From Plasmodiophora brassicae (lineage: Eukaryota > Endomyxa: Phytomyxea > Phytomyxea > Plasmodiophorida), in the NCBI GenBank assembly GCA_036867785.1, contig CP145412.1, positions 434,001 through 498,000 of the forward strand: a stretch of DNA of 64,000 bases. The letters are read 5' to 3'. Made by a program: the position numbers and the translations under genes. Shown piece after piece: positions 1-11,948 of this stretch. The notes under the pieces are model-generated. The model worked only from the letters and a program-made list of their open reading frames with translations, ran no database searches and was not told where the DNA came from. How positions within the stretch are numbered: position 1 is the stretch's first letter; every line of letters starts with the position of its first letter.

Positions 1-119
1 CGACCTCCTGTCGGTGTCGCTGACGATCGCCTGGGGCGCTCTATTGCCACGGGTATGGCTGCGTTGACGATTAGCACGAGAGCAATGATCAGCAAGACGT
101 AGACGCCGGTGCCGCTCAT
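1..119 (-). CDS. Partial secreted or membrane-anchored protein, N-terminus only
   Basis: An open frame on the minus strand starts with ATG at 117-119 and stays open to the left edge, giving about 39 residues. After a short polar start there is a strongly hydrophobic run (YVLLIIALVLIVNAAIPVA), which looks like a signal peptide or signal anchor, followed by a basic, Ser/Thr/Pro-containing stretch. It is too short to assign to a family. The next gene rightwards is on the same strand and ends about 180 bases away. That this is a real first exon is inferred from the signal-like composition and the absence of stops. Confidence 0.45.
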   Translation of the reverse strand, partial: MSGTGVYVLLIIALVLIVNAAIPVAIERPRRSSATPTGG

Positions 120-298
120 GACCAGAGAGACGCAGAGGAGCGCGCGCGTCACCCGCCTCCGCAATCCGCCGGTGCCGCGCCCACACACGGCACCGCACCG
201 CCGCGACACTGACTTTGCTTTCTCTGCCCAACCCCGAGCCTACCTGTACATATCTATTCGATTTGGAGGTCGCACAACTTACCGACCAGTTGCCTGTC

Positions 299-1900
299 TT
301 ATTGTGCGGCACCCGGGCGAACGGCACGGCTCGCCACCTCACGTTCGTACATGGCCCGCCACCGACCCGATTCCCGTTCGCGCTCTTTCAACGCCTTCTT
401 GGTCGATGCGACCTGCTTGACCAGGCGCTGCCAGCGCTCCCTGTCGACGCTGTCGTTGCCGTTCCCGTTCTCCGCGTCGTCCTCCAGGGTGTTGCCCATC
501 TGCAGGGCACGTTTGGCACGCTGCACAAGCCGAACCGTCAGTACATGTCGGCTTCCGTTATCGTCCCGTAGACGGCGCGTGCTACCTCGGCGGTCTCGGC
601 GCGTGACCTTAACGCTTTGACATCGTCGCGCAGTTCGCCAATTGTTCGTGCATCCTCAACATGTCGTAGGAGCAGAGTCCTCGATTCTTCCTGCAGACGG
701 CCTACCTCGGCTCGTAGGTCCTCGACCAGTGCGCCCGCTTCATCGGCTTCTTTCTCCAGGGCCGCACAGTGCTCCAGGCTGTGCAACAGGTGTTAGCAGT
801 GCCACCGCTGTCGCATTACTAGACAGAAGATACGACCTTGCGCTGAGCTCTGCCTTGTGCGAGTCGTGCTCGACGCGTAGCCGATCAATGGTCGCCAGTG
901 CAGACTGGAGCCTGGCCTCGACAGCTTCCCGCTCGTCGTGCTCTCGGGAGCATGCTGCACGGGCTCGTTCCCCCGCCTCCGTCTCCTGGTCGCGCTGCTG
1001 GCGCAGGTCGTCTAGGTCCTGCTGAAGCTCCAGCAGGTTCTGTTCGGCACGGGACGCGCGCATGGCATCGCCCGCTAGACAGTGAGCCTCCGCGCGTGCC
1101 GCCTCCACTTCCGCGTTCAGCTCGTCGATGACGATCTCCTGGCGGCGCACCCTGCATCCCAGGTTGTCGGCAATGTCCTGGCAGCGCCGTACAATATCTT
1201 GGATGGCCGCTTCGCACTGCTTCCCGCGATCGGCCTCCCGGGCAAGCGCGACCATGCCCGCCTGCACGTCCTCGCTGACGGCGCTCATGGCCCTGTTCTG
1301 CTGTTCCTGCCGGGCTTGCATGTCGTCGACCTGCATGACGAAATGGTGCATACGGGTCAGCGCCTCAGAAGGGTCCACGGCGGTCGACGCGGACGCCCGG
1401 TTGCGCTGTGCCTGACGCGTCAACGTCGCAATGACGCGTTCCATCTCCTGGATCTGATGTCTGGCGGCATCCACGTCGGCCGTCGAGGAGCGTACGCGAG
1501 CTTCGGCCTGTTCCGCTCTGTGTATGGCATCCTGCAGGGTGGACCCCGATCCAGCATCGCCTGCCGCGCAAGTCGCCAGCAGGATCTCGTCCAGGGCATC
1601 GTTCCTGTACCGCTGCAGCTGCAGCTGGCTGCTGAGATCCGACACGCGCGCATCGGCGTCACACAGCAGCCGTGCATGCATGGCCGTCATATGCGCGATG
1701 TGATCCTGCACGTCGACACGTTCTGCGCCGGCATACGACGCCAGGTCCGCATACCGGCGCTGCCACGACGCGATGGTCGCCTCCAGACGACACGTGTCAG
1801 CATCGCGTGCATGAGCGTCCTCGACTGCCCCGGTGTGGACCCGATCGATCATGGATCGTGCTCGCAGCATGTGGTCGATGTCGTCGCATGCCGCCGCCAT
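299..1900 (-). CDS. Long coiled-coil protein, function unknown
   Basis: Three exons (1900-837, 778-586, 520-299) join in phase across GT-AG introns of 58 and 65 nt to give about 492 residues. The start is the ATG at 1900; an in-frame ATG at 2026 would add a low-complexity leader. Almost the whole protein is predicted coiled coil: long runs rich in Glu, Gln, Arg, Ala and Leu with heptad spacing, few prolines and no transmembrane segment. A short acidic/Asn-Gly linker around residue 430 precedes a final basic helix. Such composition is typical of structural or scaffold proteins such as golgins or centrosomal proteins, but no family-specific motif is recognised. The polysaccharide deacetylase gene to the right is divergently transcribed, with about 310 bases between the two starts. 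Confidence 0.7.
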
Positions 1901-2208
1901 GACAGGACAGGGGCGGGTGCCGTCAGATCGAGCCGCATGAAACGATGGCGGTTGCCCCCTGCCTCCGGCGTCAACCAAAAAAATCCATCGTCCTGCAATC
2001 GCACGCTGCCTCTTATTTTGGGGCACCTCTCAGAGTCTGTCCCCTAGGCGCCAGCAGGCCCAGAACACACCGAACACCCCGCCAGTGCAGATATTTTACA
2101 GTCGGTCTGGCTCTGCGACAACACGATTCTTTGTGGCGCCCTGCCCAAGTCTACGCTTCAGCTGGCGGAGCTGTTGATCAACAACGCTATTGCGCGAGCA
2201 CCGACCGG

Positions 2209-4029
2209 ATGACGACGATGACGCCGTTTCCGATCCCGCTGATGCTGATGCTGGCTTGGACAGTGTCCAGCCAGACGTTGCCGCTGACGTCCGTGTCGGC
2301 GGGCGAGGACGATGGGACGATGTCGACGTTCCAGGTTGTAACTCCGGGCGTGTACGCTGTTAGTGCGCCGAATCACGATTCGTATGTTCGGTTCACGATG
2401 CCGACCGGTTGCTACAACCTGGCGGCATACAAGTACATGCGCCTGCGAGCCTGGGCGTCTCCCGGGACGCAGTTTACCATTGACCTAAAGCAAGGGTTCC
2501 CTGACTGTCGTCTGGACCTATGGCCTTACGCGTTCGCGGCTGGATCTGCACTGGCCTCGCATTACACAGCGAACGGCGCCTTCGACGGCAGCGCTGGCGG
2601 ACAGATTGTCTACGTCCCGTTGGCCGATTTCCAAATCGACCTCGCCCAGGTCTGCCAAGTCTTCGTATCGAGCTTCTACACGCTGCCCGTCCAGGGGCCC
2701 GTTACATCAGCGCGCTTCGGCGACATTGAGTTCACTAATGATCCACCTGCATCACCGATGCCCGCAGCCTTAGTGCAGAACCCGACGGCGACCAGCTGTG
2801 ACGAACCGTACACCTTCGCCGTCACCTTCGACAACCAGTACAGTGGCAATCGTAAGACTTATCCGCTGCTGTTTCGTCATCGATAGGGACGCCGCTAATT
2901 CCACATGTGCCCTGCAGTGATGAAGATCCTGGACGACCTGGCCAGCGTTAACGCTAAATGCACCATCTTCCAGGTCAGCTTGTGCCGGCGTCATGGTTCG
3001 CGTAGCCGCCACTAACTGATCTGGGCAGATTGGCGGCGAACTCGTCGAGAACGATCTGGCCATGAAGAGAGCCCTGGCCGAGGGCCATCAAGTCGCCGCT
3101 CATACGTGGACTCACCCGGTACGGTTGGCGCACCTACGCGCCTGCTGGCCTGTCTGCTGTGTCTGACGATAGCACAGGATTTGCTGGAGCTGGATGAGGC
3201 CAGCATTCGCAGAGAGATGCTACTAACGGATGACGCGCTCGTGCAACGCCTAGGCGTGCGTACCCGTTGGTTCCGACCCCCATTCGGGCACCAGGATCCT
3301 CGGGTACGTGCCATCCTGGACAGTATGGGATACGTCAGCATCAACTGGGACATCGACTCAACAGGTCGGTTCGACAGCGCGTTGCACCCAGTCGGCCAGT
3401 AGTGAACCGACATTATGTTTCTGTGTTAGATTACTTCAACCAGAACAACGGAGAGCTGGTCTGGTCCCGAATCAAGGCCCGCCTGGACCACATGGATCCG
3501 GCGCGCGCTGGAGGTTAATTGATGGCAGTCGAGTCATCCTGTAGCGCGCGTGTCTGATGTTGGCTATGCCCCTCGTACAGCCATCTTGTTGCTGCACAAT
3601 GATATCGAAGCGTCTGCGAATCTGGTGATTCGTACTGTCGAATACGCCCGATCTAAAGGGTTCACCAAGTTCGTTACTGTCGAGGAGTGCATGCGGGGCA
3701 AGCACAACTCCTACCTGGGCCTGAATCCATCGCCAACGCCAGCACAGGTCCCGGCGGCAACACCTGCAGTGATCCGGGCGCCCGCCCCTGGACCTACGCC
3801 ACCTAGCGCTGCGATGCCGCCGTACCTATCACCGAAACCCTCGACTGCAACATTGGCAGGGGATGCCAGTACTGCTGCCAATCAGCCCGGCAATCCGTAT
3901 TACAAGCCCAGGCAGCAGCCCATGCAGTCCGACACGGCCGTCAGTGGAAGCCCGGAGCGACTCGCTTTGATCGGGACTGCCTTGATCGGCGCCGTCGCTT
4001 TCATTGTTATGGCCCGCCTGCAGATGTAA
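2209..4029 (+). CDS. Polysaccharide deacetylase (chitin deacetylase-like, CE4) with N-terminal accessory domain and GPI-type tail
   Basis: Six exons (2209-2851, 2918-2973, 3029-3118, 3178-3364, 3430-3513, 3581-4029) join in phase to about 502 residues. The protein has a signal peptide, then a domain of about 175 residues of unknown type, then a NodB/CE4 deacetylase domain. Visible CE4 motifs are HTWTHP (metal histidines), RPPFG, NWDIDS and LLLHND. Motif 1, normally TFDDGP, reads TFDNQY, so the metal-binding second aspartate is Asn. A Pro/Ala/Thr-rich stalk and a hydrophobic C-terminus ending just before the stop suggest a GPI anchor. CE4 enzymes remove N-acetyl groups from chitin or related polymers at the cell surface. 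With the altered motif 1 this copy may be weakly active or purely binding. A second, intronless paralogue with intact TFDDGP lies at 60475-61461. Confidence 0.85.
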
Positions 4030-5139
4030 TTCGGGATACCTAACGTGTACTTACCGTAATACACTCGTACAATGGAGCAAACACGTTAACTCGTTGGAGT
4101 CACGACGTCAACAGGATCACGCGTGCTGTCTAAGGGTGTCAGTTGCCCGAAGCGACGACGACGTCCTCGGCGTGTGCCAATACATGCAATTTCGTACATT
4201 CATGCAGGTGAATGGGCACCAAGCCAATGGGTTGGTGCCCTCCTGGCAGGATCGGGCCGGCTGTTTTGGCGTACTGGTAGGAACGCGCTATCTGGTTTGC
4301 TGTGGTCGCCTTGTGGCTTGTACCCCGCATGTGGAGCGAAAAGTTCAGATGAGCGGCTTTGTAGTGTGTAGATCGGGCGCCTCCTGAATGGTCTGATCAG
4401 TTTAGGACAGCAGCTGCTGTGCGACGTACCTGTACGTACTCAGGTCACGCCCCGGTCGTCCGGCCCAATGCAGTCGGCGACGGAGCGGCACCGCTGCTAT
4501 GTAGGTAGCGACACCCGCCTATCGAAGCTGAAAAAGGACAATCGCACGACCAGCTCGATTGACGGCGACGATGATATGACACGGCCGTTGCTGTGCAAAT
4601 CGAGGTCGGTGTCGACGGCTGCCGCAACCTATATCAGCGACAAGTCGGCAATCAGCACGATTAATGAAGGAATCCCCTCCCGCTTCGCTCTGATATTAAC
4701 ATCGCGCCAAGTAACGACTCATACGATATCTCGGGTCGTACTACGTACCTTGGCGATTGAACGCGAGTCTATTCGGACGGCTCCGGTCTATTTTTACTGG
4801 TGAGGCCGGTGGATGCGGGTTCCGACCAGTGCCGCAGGATGAAAGACAAATATCATGGCCTTCAAGTTATAATATAACTTTGCTGATATACGTCGTGTAA
4901 AGTAAGTATTGCAAATAGGTACGTGGCGAGCGCCCGTGGCTGAAGGTGTACATAGGTAGTCCTTGGGCCAATAGCGCCGTAGCGCGTCACCGGCCGATCA
5001 TTTGCGCCAGTTGCCTTTCGGGTGCGGGTTTTGCGTGTTTTTGGACGGGGCGGAGCGCCGCCGACGTATCTGCGTGTCGCGTAGCGTGTGACCGGCGAAT
5101 CAGAGGGGATCGCGACCGGCATACGCCCGCATATCCGCC
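4030..5139. other. Intergenic region with two inverted repeats
   Basis: No supported gene is seen in these 1.1 kb; all open frames are short and compositionally random. Two perfect inverted repeats occur: a 9-bp stem at 4214-4222 and 4232-4240 with a 9-nt loop, and an AT-rich 8-bp palindrome at 4864-4871 and 4873-4880. The region separates two genes on the same strand, so it probably holds the 3' end of the deacetylase transcript and the dynamin gene promoter. Confidence 0.5.
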
Positions 5140-7595
5140 ATGTCCTCGCTGGACAACCTCATACCCGTTATCAACAAGCTTCAAGATGTGTTCAGCGCAA
5201 CAGGTAGCACGCCTATCGACCTGCCTCAGATTGTCGTCATCGGATCGCAATCATCCGGCAAATCGTCCGTCCTGGAGAACATCGTCGGTCGGGATTTCCT
5301 TCCGCGCGGGTCAGGCATCGTCACCAGGCGCCCATTAATCTTGCAGCTGGTTTGTCATCTCCTCGGCCGTCTCCATGCACTTGCCGATGACGACCCTGTG
5401 CGCAGGTGAACACGTCACTCGATCTGAAACTGAGCGGCAAGGACGATGAAAGCGGGTACGTGCCGGGGCAATACGTTGTTGAACATGGGTACCAAACATG
5501 GCATTTTCGCAGACAGGAATGGGGTGAGTTTCTACACAAAAGGGACAAGAAATTCACGAGCTTCGAGGATATTCGCGCCGAGATCGTTGCCGAAACGGAC
5601 CGTCTGACGGGTACTAATAAGGGCATATCCGACAAGGCCATCAATTTGAAAGTCTATTCGCCGCGTTTCTTGAACCTTACCCTGGTCGATTTGCCCGGTA
5701 TCACGAAGGTTCCCGTTGGCGATCAGCCCAGCGATATCGAGAACCAGATCAAAGGCATGATCATGCGGTTTGTTTCGAACCCGCGCGCTATCATTCTTGC
5801 CGTCACTGCAGCCAACACTGATCTGGCTAACTCGGACGCACTGAAATTGGCCAGAGAGGTCCTATTCGTTACCCGTCGTTTCCGGCTGACGCTCTAACAA
5901 TCCCATAGGTTGATCCCGAGTGCAACCGAACGATCGGCGTTATCACTAAGATTGACCTGATGGATCGCGGGACGAATGCTCTCGATGTCCTGCTTGGAAA
6001 AGTCATCCCCTTGAAACTGGGTTTCATTGGTGTTATCAATCGGAGCCAGGAGGACATCAACAACAACACGAGCATCAATGCGGCGCTAACGGCAGAAATG
6101 CAGTTCTTCCAGAAACACCCTGCCTATCGCGCCATTGCAAGTCGCCTGGGCACTTCGTATTTGACCAAGACTCTGAACAGCATCCTCATAAATCATATCC
6201 GGGAGAGCCTGCCGGAGCTGCGGCACAAGATTCACACTATGCTACAGGAAGTGCAGGCGGAGCTGCAGTCGTATGGGGAACCTATCTACCAGACCAATTC
6301 TGGACAAGGTGCGTATTACTGTTTCGTTCAGTATGCGCGCGATACTGAAAGGCCATGTAGGCGCCCTGCTACTTAACCTGTTATCCAAGTTTAGCAACGC
6401 CTATGTTGATGCGATTGACGGGAAGAGCGGAGACGTGTCTGTATCGGAACTGTACGGCGGCGCAAGGATATCCTACATATTCCATCACTCGTTCGACCGC
6501 GGCCTGAAATCTATTCATCCGTTTGACGGCCTAGATGATGCCGACATCCGCACCGCTATCCGCAATGCCACTGGCCCTCGTCCGTCCCTGTTCGTTCCTG
6601 AAGTTCGTCCAGGTGCTCGTCGTGTCCCTTGAAACGCTCTAATTTCTCTGTAGGTTTCGTTTGAACTGCTCGTGAAACGTCAGATCGCCCGCCTGGAAGA
6701 CCCGTCTCTACAGTGCGTTGATCTAGCGTTCCGGGAACTGCTTCGAGTTTCCGAACAGTGCGAGGCAGCGACTCCCGAACTCGTACGCTTTGTGACGTTG
6801 CGAGAGCGCATACAACAAGTCGTTCATGAACTGTTGAGGCGCTGTCTGAAACCGACGAAGGACATGATCAGGTAGTCGTGTCGGAATCCACCGTCAGACT
6901 GTATTGTCTTACTAGTGTGTGTGTGTCAGGAATCTCGTGGCGTGCGAGCTGTCGTACATTAATACGAATCACCCTGACTTTATCGGCGGAAGCCAAGCTG
7001 TCGCCGAGACGATGGAGCTCATACAGAAGGCAAAAGCATCGGAGCGCGATGGTTCTCAGGCATCGGCATCGCGGCCGGAGCCGAAACCGAAACAGCCTGG
7101 GAATGACGCCGCTGCTGGAGGCATGTTCAGCTTCTTCCGAAAGGATAGCGGTGCTAGTAAGCCTAGCGGGGCACCTGGCGTTGAATCCCTTGACGAGGTG
7201 CCACGATCGATACCGGCAAGTGACACGCCGACTGATCGCGAGCATATTGAAACCCAAATCATCAAGTCGCTGATATCGTCATACTTTTCTATTGTTCGCG
7301 TCAACATTCAGGTGTGTGCTACTTGCTCGTCTGTCGGTATCTAATGCTGAAGGCTGACGGTACGGTTCAGGATGTTGTTCCCAAGTCGATCATGTGCTTC
7401 TTGGTTCGTCGTTCGCAATCGGAGCTGCAATCGGAGCTGGTCAGTATTCTCTACAAAGAGGAGCTATTCAGCGAGCTGCTCGAGGAGAATCCGGACGTTG
7501 CACAGAAGCGAGAAGCCTGCACGGAACTGCTGACCGTGTTGCGTCGTGCAGTCGAGATCATCAACGAGGTCCGCGATTTCAATGTCCACAAATGA
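5140..7595 (+). CDS. Dynamin-related GTPase, Drp1/Dnm1 type
   Basis: Seven exons (5140-5349, 5406-5858, 5909-6308, 6361-6602, 6654-6871, 6930-7311, 7371-7595) give about 709 residues, normal for dynamin-related protein 1. The GTPase domain shows the P-loop GSQSSGKSS near residue 38, switch motif DLPGI and the TKID guanine-specificity motif. The middle and GED domains follow; the GED ends with an [16 protein letters not shown] helix. Between them is a hydrophilic Ser/Pro/Lys-rich insert (B-insert), and there is no PH or proline-rich domain, as expected for the mitochondrial/peroxisomal fission class. All introns are 50-59 nt with GT-AG ends and keep phase. Predicted role: self-assembling GTPase that constricts mitochondria or peroxisomes from the cytosol. 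Confidence 0.93.
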
Positions 7596-7711
7596 TATTG
7601 TACCCCCATCAATGCAGTAGCCAATACAATTGCACACAAACCGTGTCTTCGTAACTACGTATAGTAGTGCGGATTGAGCAGTTTCGAACATTGATAATAC
7701 AAAGAACATGT

Positions 7712-8394
7712 TTAGTAGTGGCTGAGCATGTTGCGGCCAGCTGCGAACGTGATGCTGCTGGCGTAGATAAGAATCGTCTGAAGCACTGTAACACGACATC
7801 GGTAAGAAGGTTCGTCCGCAGTCTGGGCTTGGACCTACAGATAGAAACACCCTGAAGGCGGCGACATACGTATCAGCAACGACAGAGCGACGGAACAGAC
7901 GCATCAAACCGACCGGCCAGCTATCGACATTAGCATTGTCGGGTCCGGAGTACTTGTTGACGAGAATCACCACAGCGAATACGAGAGACCCAGTAAACTG
8001 TACACAGACGAACAGCAAGCAGTCAGGAGGGGCGCCTTTGGATACGATAATGACCATTTGATATCAGTGAGGACTCACGATGGCCACCGACACCAGGAAC
8101 CAGAACCTGGCCTGCGATACCTCCGGGCCGCCAAACACGTTGCCCCTTAAGGACTCCCAGTCGATGCCGATCATAATGCTGTGCCGTCAGCACTCAGGCC
8201 CAGACGGCATACAGGCAAATGGCATCTCACATGGCGGCGAATGTGACCAATATGCCAGGCAACGTGTAGTACCAGAGAATCGGGGCGCCAATGCGCGCCG
8301 CGTACGACGCGCCGTCAATGAAGAGCCACCAGGCGAGGCCGCAGAGGGCACCGGCGCCCATGCAGACGGCCTGGATCTTGGCCCCACTGGACAT
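7712..8394 (-). CDS. TMEM50-like small four-TM membrane protein
   Basis: Four exons (8394-8231, 8178-8079, 7997-7914, 7834-7712) give 156 residues, close to the usual length of about 157 for TMEM50/SMP1 proteins. Four hydrophobic segments are present. The LAWWLFIDGA block corresponds to the family's GWWIIIDAA region, and an FxxLVSVAI helix, a GSLVFAVVIL helix and a C-terminal VLQTILIYASS segment follow in the expected order. Introns are 52, 81 and 79 nt. The last junction is the least certain, because alternative donors exist near 7880-7914. The start may lack a short upstream exon, as family members usually have about 18 more N-terminal residues. Likely resident in endoplasmic reticulum or endosomal membranes; no enzymatic role is known. 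Confidence 0.72.
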
Positions 8395-8674
8395 CACTTT
8401 GTCGTACCGTGACCGTCCGACAGCAACTTGCGCCCCCTCAGTTGCCGAATGTATTTATGATGGGTCGGGCCCCCACTCACACTTGCCAAGTGGTGATTTT
8501 TTGCATTGTCCCGGTTCCGAATAGGTACGTATTCCGAAGGTTTCGCTCCTCGACCATCTCAGCCGGCATGCCTTTGCCGCCTACAGGATCAGGTTTACGC
8601 GCATGTCAATGTCGGTCTCGATTAGAGCCTGTGCGTCCGTGGTGAATCGGTCAGTGCGCGGGCCTACACAGCCG

Positions 8675-9649
8675 TCAAGCGAAGAGCACGGCGACCTCAC
8701 GGAACTCGCGAAACGCGATCGTGCCCGAATTCTCCGGGTCGCATTCCTCCAGAATCTTGTCGACGATCTGTTCCACTAGGCCGTCCTTACCGATGCCGTC
8801 AACGACGGCTCTCAGAGTTGTCAGCAGGTCCATCCGCGACACGACGCCATCCCCGTCGGCGTCGTAGACCTTGTACAGAACTGGCGCAGATGCGGATAGT
8901 AAGCGTTTAGCCCGGCAGAACCCGGCGCAGGCCGTTACATCGGATCTTGTGGTCTCTTGGTGTGCCCCTGCTGAACACGGCCAACGTCTGTGCGAAGTCC
9001 TGCGCCCGCCGTCGTCAGTTGGCGGTAATGGCCACAGGACGATTCCGTTGCAGGTTGGACCTGGAACGTCATGCGACTGGATTTCATCCCGGCCCGGAAC
9101 ACCTCTGCCATGCGGTCCCGGAACGGGCACAGCTGGAACTCGCCCATCTTCATCATCTGGCTCAGCGTGATGTACCCCCGACGTCGGGTGTCCATACGCA
9201 GGTACCGAGCGCACAGGCGCCGAAGGTATTTGTCGTCAACTGCGATGCGGGCAGGGCCCGTGTCAGAGACAGCACACACACGCGGCAGTGCTGGACAGCA
9301 GCGCCGTACACGGTGATATCATCTTCAGCTCCTCAATCTCGACCTCACTGAGACCCGCTCGACTCAGGTCGGCTTCCTTACTCGGCCGCCACCATCGGCA
9401 TCGCAGCACATTCGTCCAGGCGGGCAGCGTCGTCGAAGTACCCTCCCCTTCATCGGATGAGTATTGCGCATGCCGATCACCGGTCAGCCCTCCCTCATCG
9501 CTGTCATCGTCATCGCTATCCTCCTTCAGGTCCTTGTCAACGCCGCCTCGCCTGGTCTCTCCCTTCGAACGGATGGTGACGACCGCATCTAGCGGGGCCA
9601 CCTGACTGGTCGACGCTCGCTCGCCCGGTCGCGACGATGATGGATTCAT
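8675..9649 (-). CDS. Calcineurin-B-like EF-hand protein with acidic N-terminal extension
   Basis: Four exons (9649-9310, 9239-9061, 8999-8939, 8880-8675) give about 261 residues. The C-terminal 165 residues follow calcineurin B/CBL order: a LSEVEIEELK start, a degenerate EF-hand (DTRRRGYITLSQ), an amphipathic block ending in HKIRFLYKVYD, a good EF-hand (DADGDGVVSRMD, with Asp rather than Glu at position 12) and a canonical final EF-hand (DPENSGTIAFRE). The first 100 residues are disordered and acidic, with a Ser/Asp run. The N-terminus lacks the MG start needed for myristoylation, unlike classical calcineurin B. Probable role: calcium-binding regulatory subunit of a phosphatase or kinase. The frame could also continue across a small unrecognised intron in the acidic leader. 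Confidence 0.82.
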
Positions 9650-9934
9650 GGGTCCTCTCTATAAACGCAGAGACTGTGTATCGATCCCTGTACGTCATCA
9701 CGCAGTCACAAGCAGGGCTTGGAATCGCGCCTGCGTCGCAGACGAACAACGTCGGTGATCGCACCATTATGTCTGCCAGGCGGTCAAGTAAATGGCGAAC
9801 AACGTCTTGCGGCCTGCCACTACTGTACTGCTGACGCGAACACCGCCCGCCACCCTGCCGCAGATACAACGTGTTTCCGGGAGGCAGCAGCACTACCTAC
9901 ATACCTCATGTAGATATAGTGCAGCCCGGCATTC

Positions 9935-9943
9935 TATAAATAA
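9935..9943 (+). promoter_or_regulatory. TATA-box candidate upstream of coronin
   Basis: A TATAAATAA motif followed by GC-rich sequence stands in the 585-bp divergent region between the calcineurin-B-like gene and coronin. It lies about 290 bases before the coronin ATG, which would imply a long 5' leader (or a leader intron) containing the CA-rich repeat. Assignment is by motif only. Confidence 0.4.
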
Positions 9944-10083
9944 GCGGGGCGCTGCCAGAACCGGGGCAGAGCAGACTGCCCCGGCGCCGCGCAACGTTAC
10001 GCGGGGTGTGTGCGCCCAGTCCAGGGCCCCGCCGGCCAGATCACAAAATCCCACGCCCAGATTTGCGTCGGCGCTCGAGGGTC

Positions 10084-10116
10084 GCACACAGACGCACACG
10101 CGCGCGCACACAGACG

Positions 10117-10150
<34 letters not shown>
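10084..10150. repeat. CA/CG-rich microsatellite in the coronin leader
   Basis: An alternating CACA/CGCG tract with CAGACG interruptions ends in an uninterrupted (CA)n run. It sits about 85 bases upstream of the coronin start codon, probably inside the 5' untranslated region. Alternating purine-pyrimidine runs of this kind can adopt Z-DNA and vary in length between strains. Confidence 0.8.
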
Positions 10151-10234
10151 GGCAGACGCAACACAGCCGCGCACACGCATCCCATCAGGCGTGCAGGACC
10201 GGACGGGCAGATACGCGCGCCTGATTCGCCAGCC

Positions 10235-11705
<1,471 letters not shown>

Positions 11706-11803
11706 TGGTGCGCCCTCACATACCGCCCGACCCGTCGGCATTCGGATCGGCCCCCCCGACCCCTGGGAATACAATTGTCAGAGACGAACGACCCGCCGCT
11801 GCG

Positions 11804-11826
11804 CTGTGTGTGTGTGTGTGTGTGTG
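11804..11826. repeat. (GT)n microsatellite
   Basis: An uninterrupted alternating TG run of 23 bases lies about 100 bases beyond the coronin stop codon, between coronin and the next plus-strand gene. Confidence 0.85.
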
Positions 11827-11948
11827 CCTTCATCCGCTGCCAATCCCAGGCGCCCCTCCCTGTACGTATTTCGTGGTCGGACACTGGACCGGCGTCGAGT
11901 GCGCCCAATACAATCCATCAAGGCGGTGCGCGGCGCATTCAGGGATCG

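Noticed and set aside
6893-6929. TG-rich run in the dynamin gene as a regulatory repeat
   Set aside because: It is the end of a 58-nt intron just before a TCAG acceptor, so its pyrimidine/TG content is explained by splicing.
9537-9893. A minus-strand frame upstream of the calcineurin-B-like gene
   Set aside because: It overlaps the leader of that gene in another frame, has low-quality composition and no matching splice sites.
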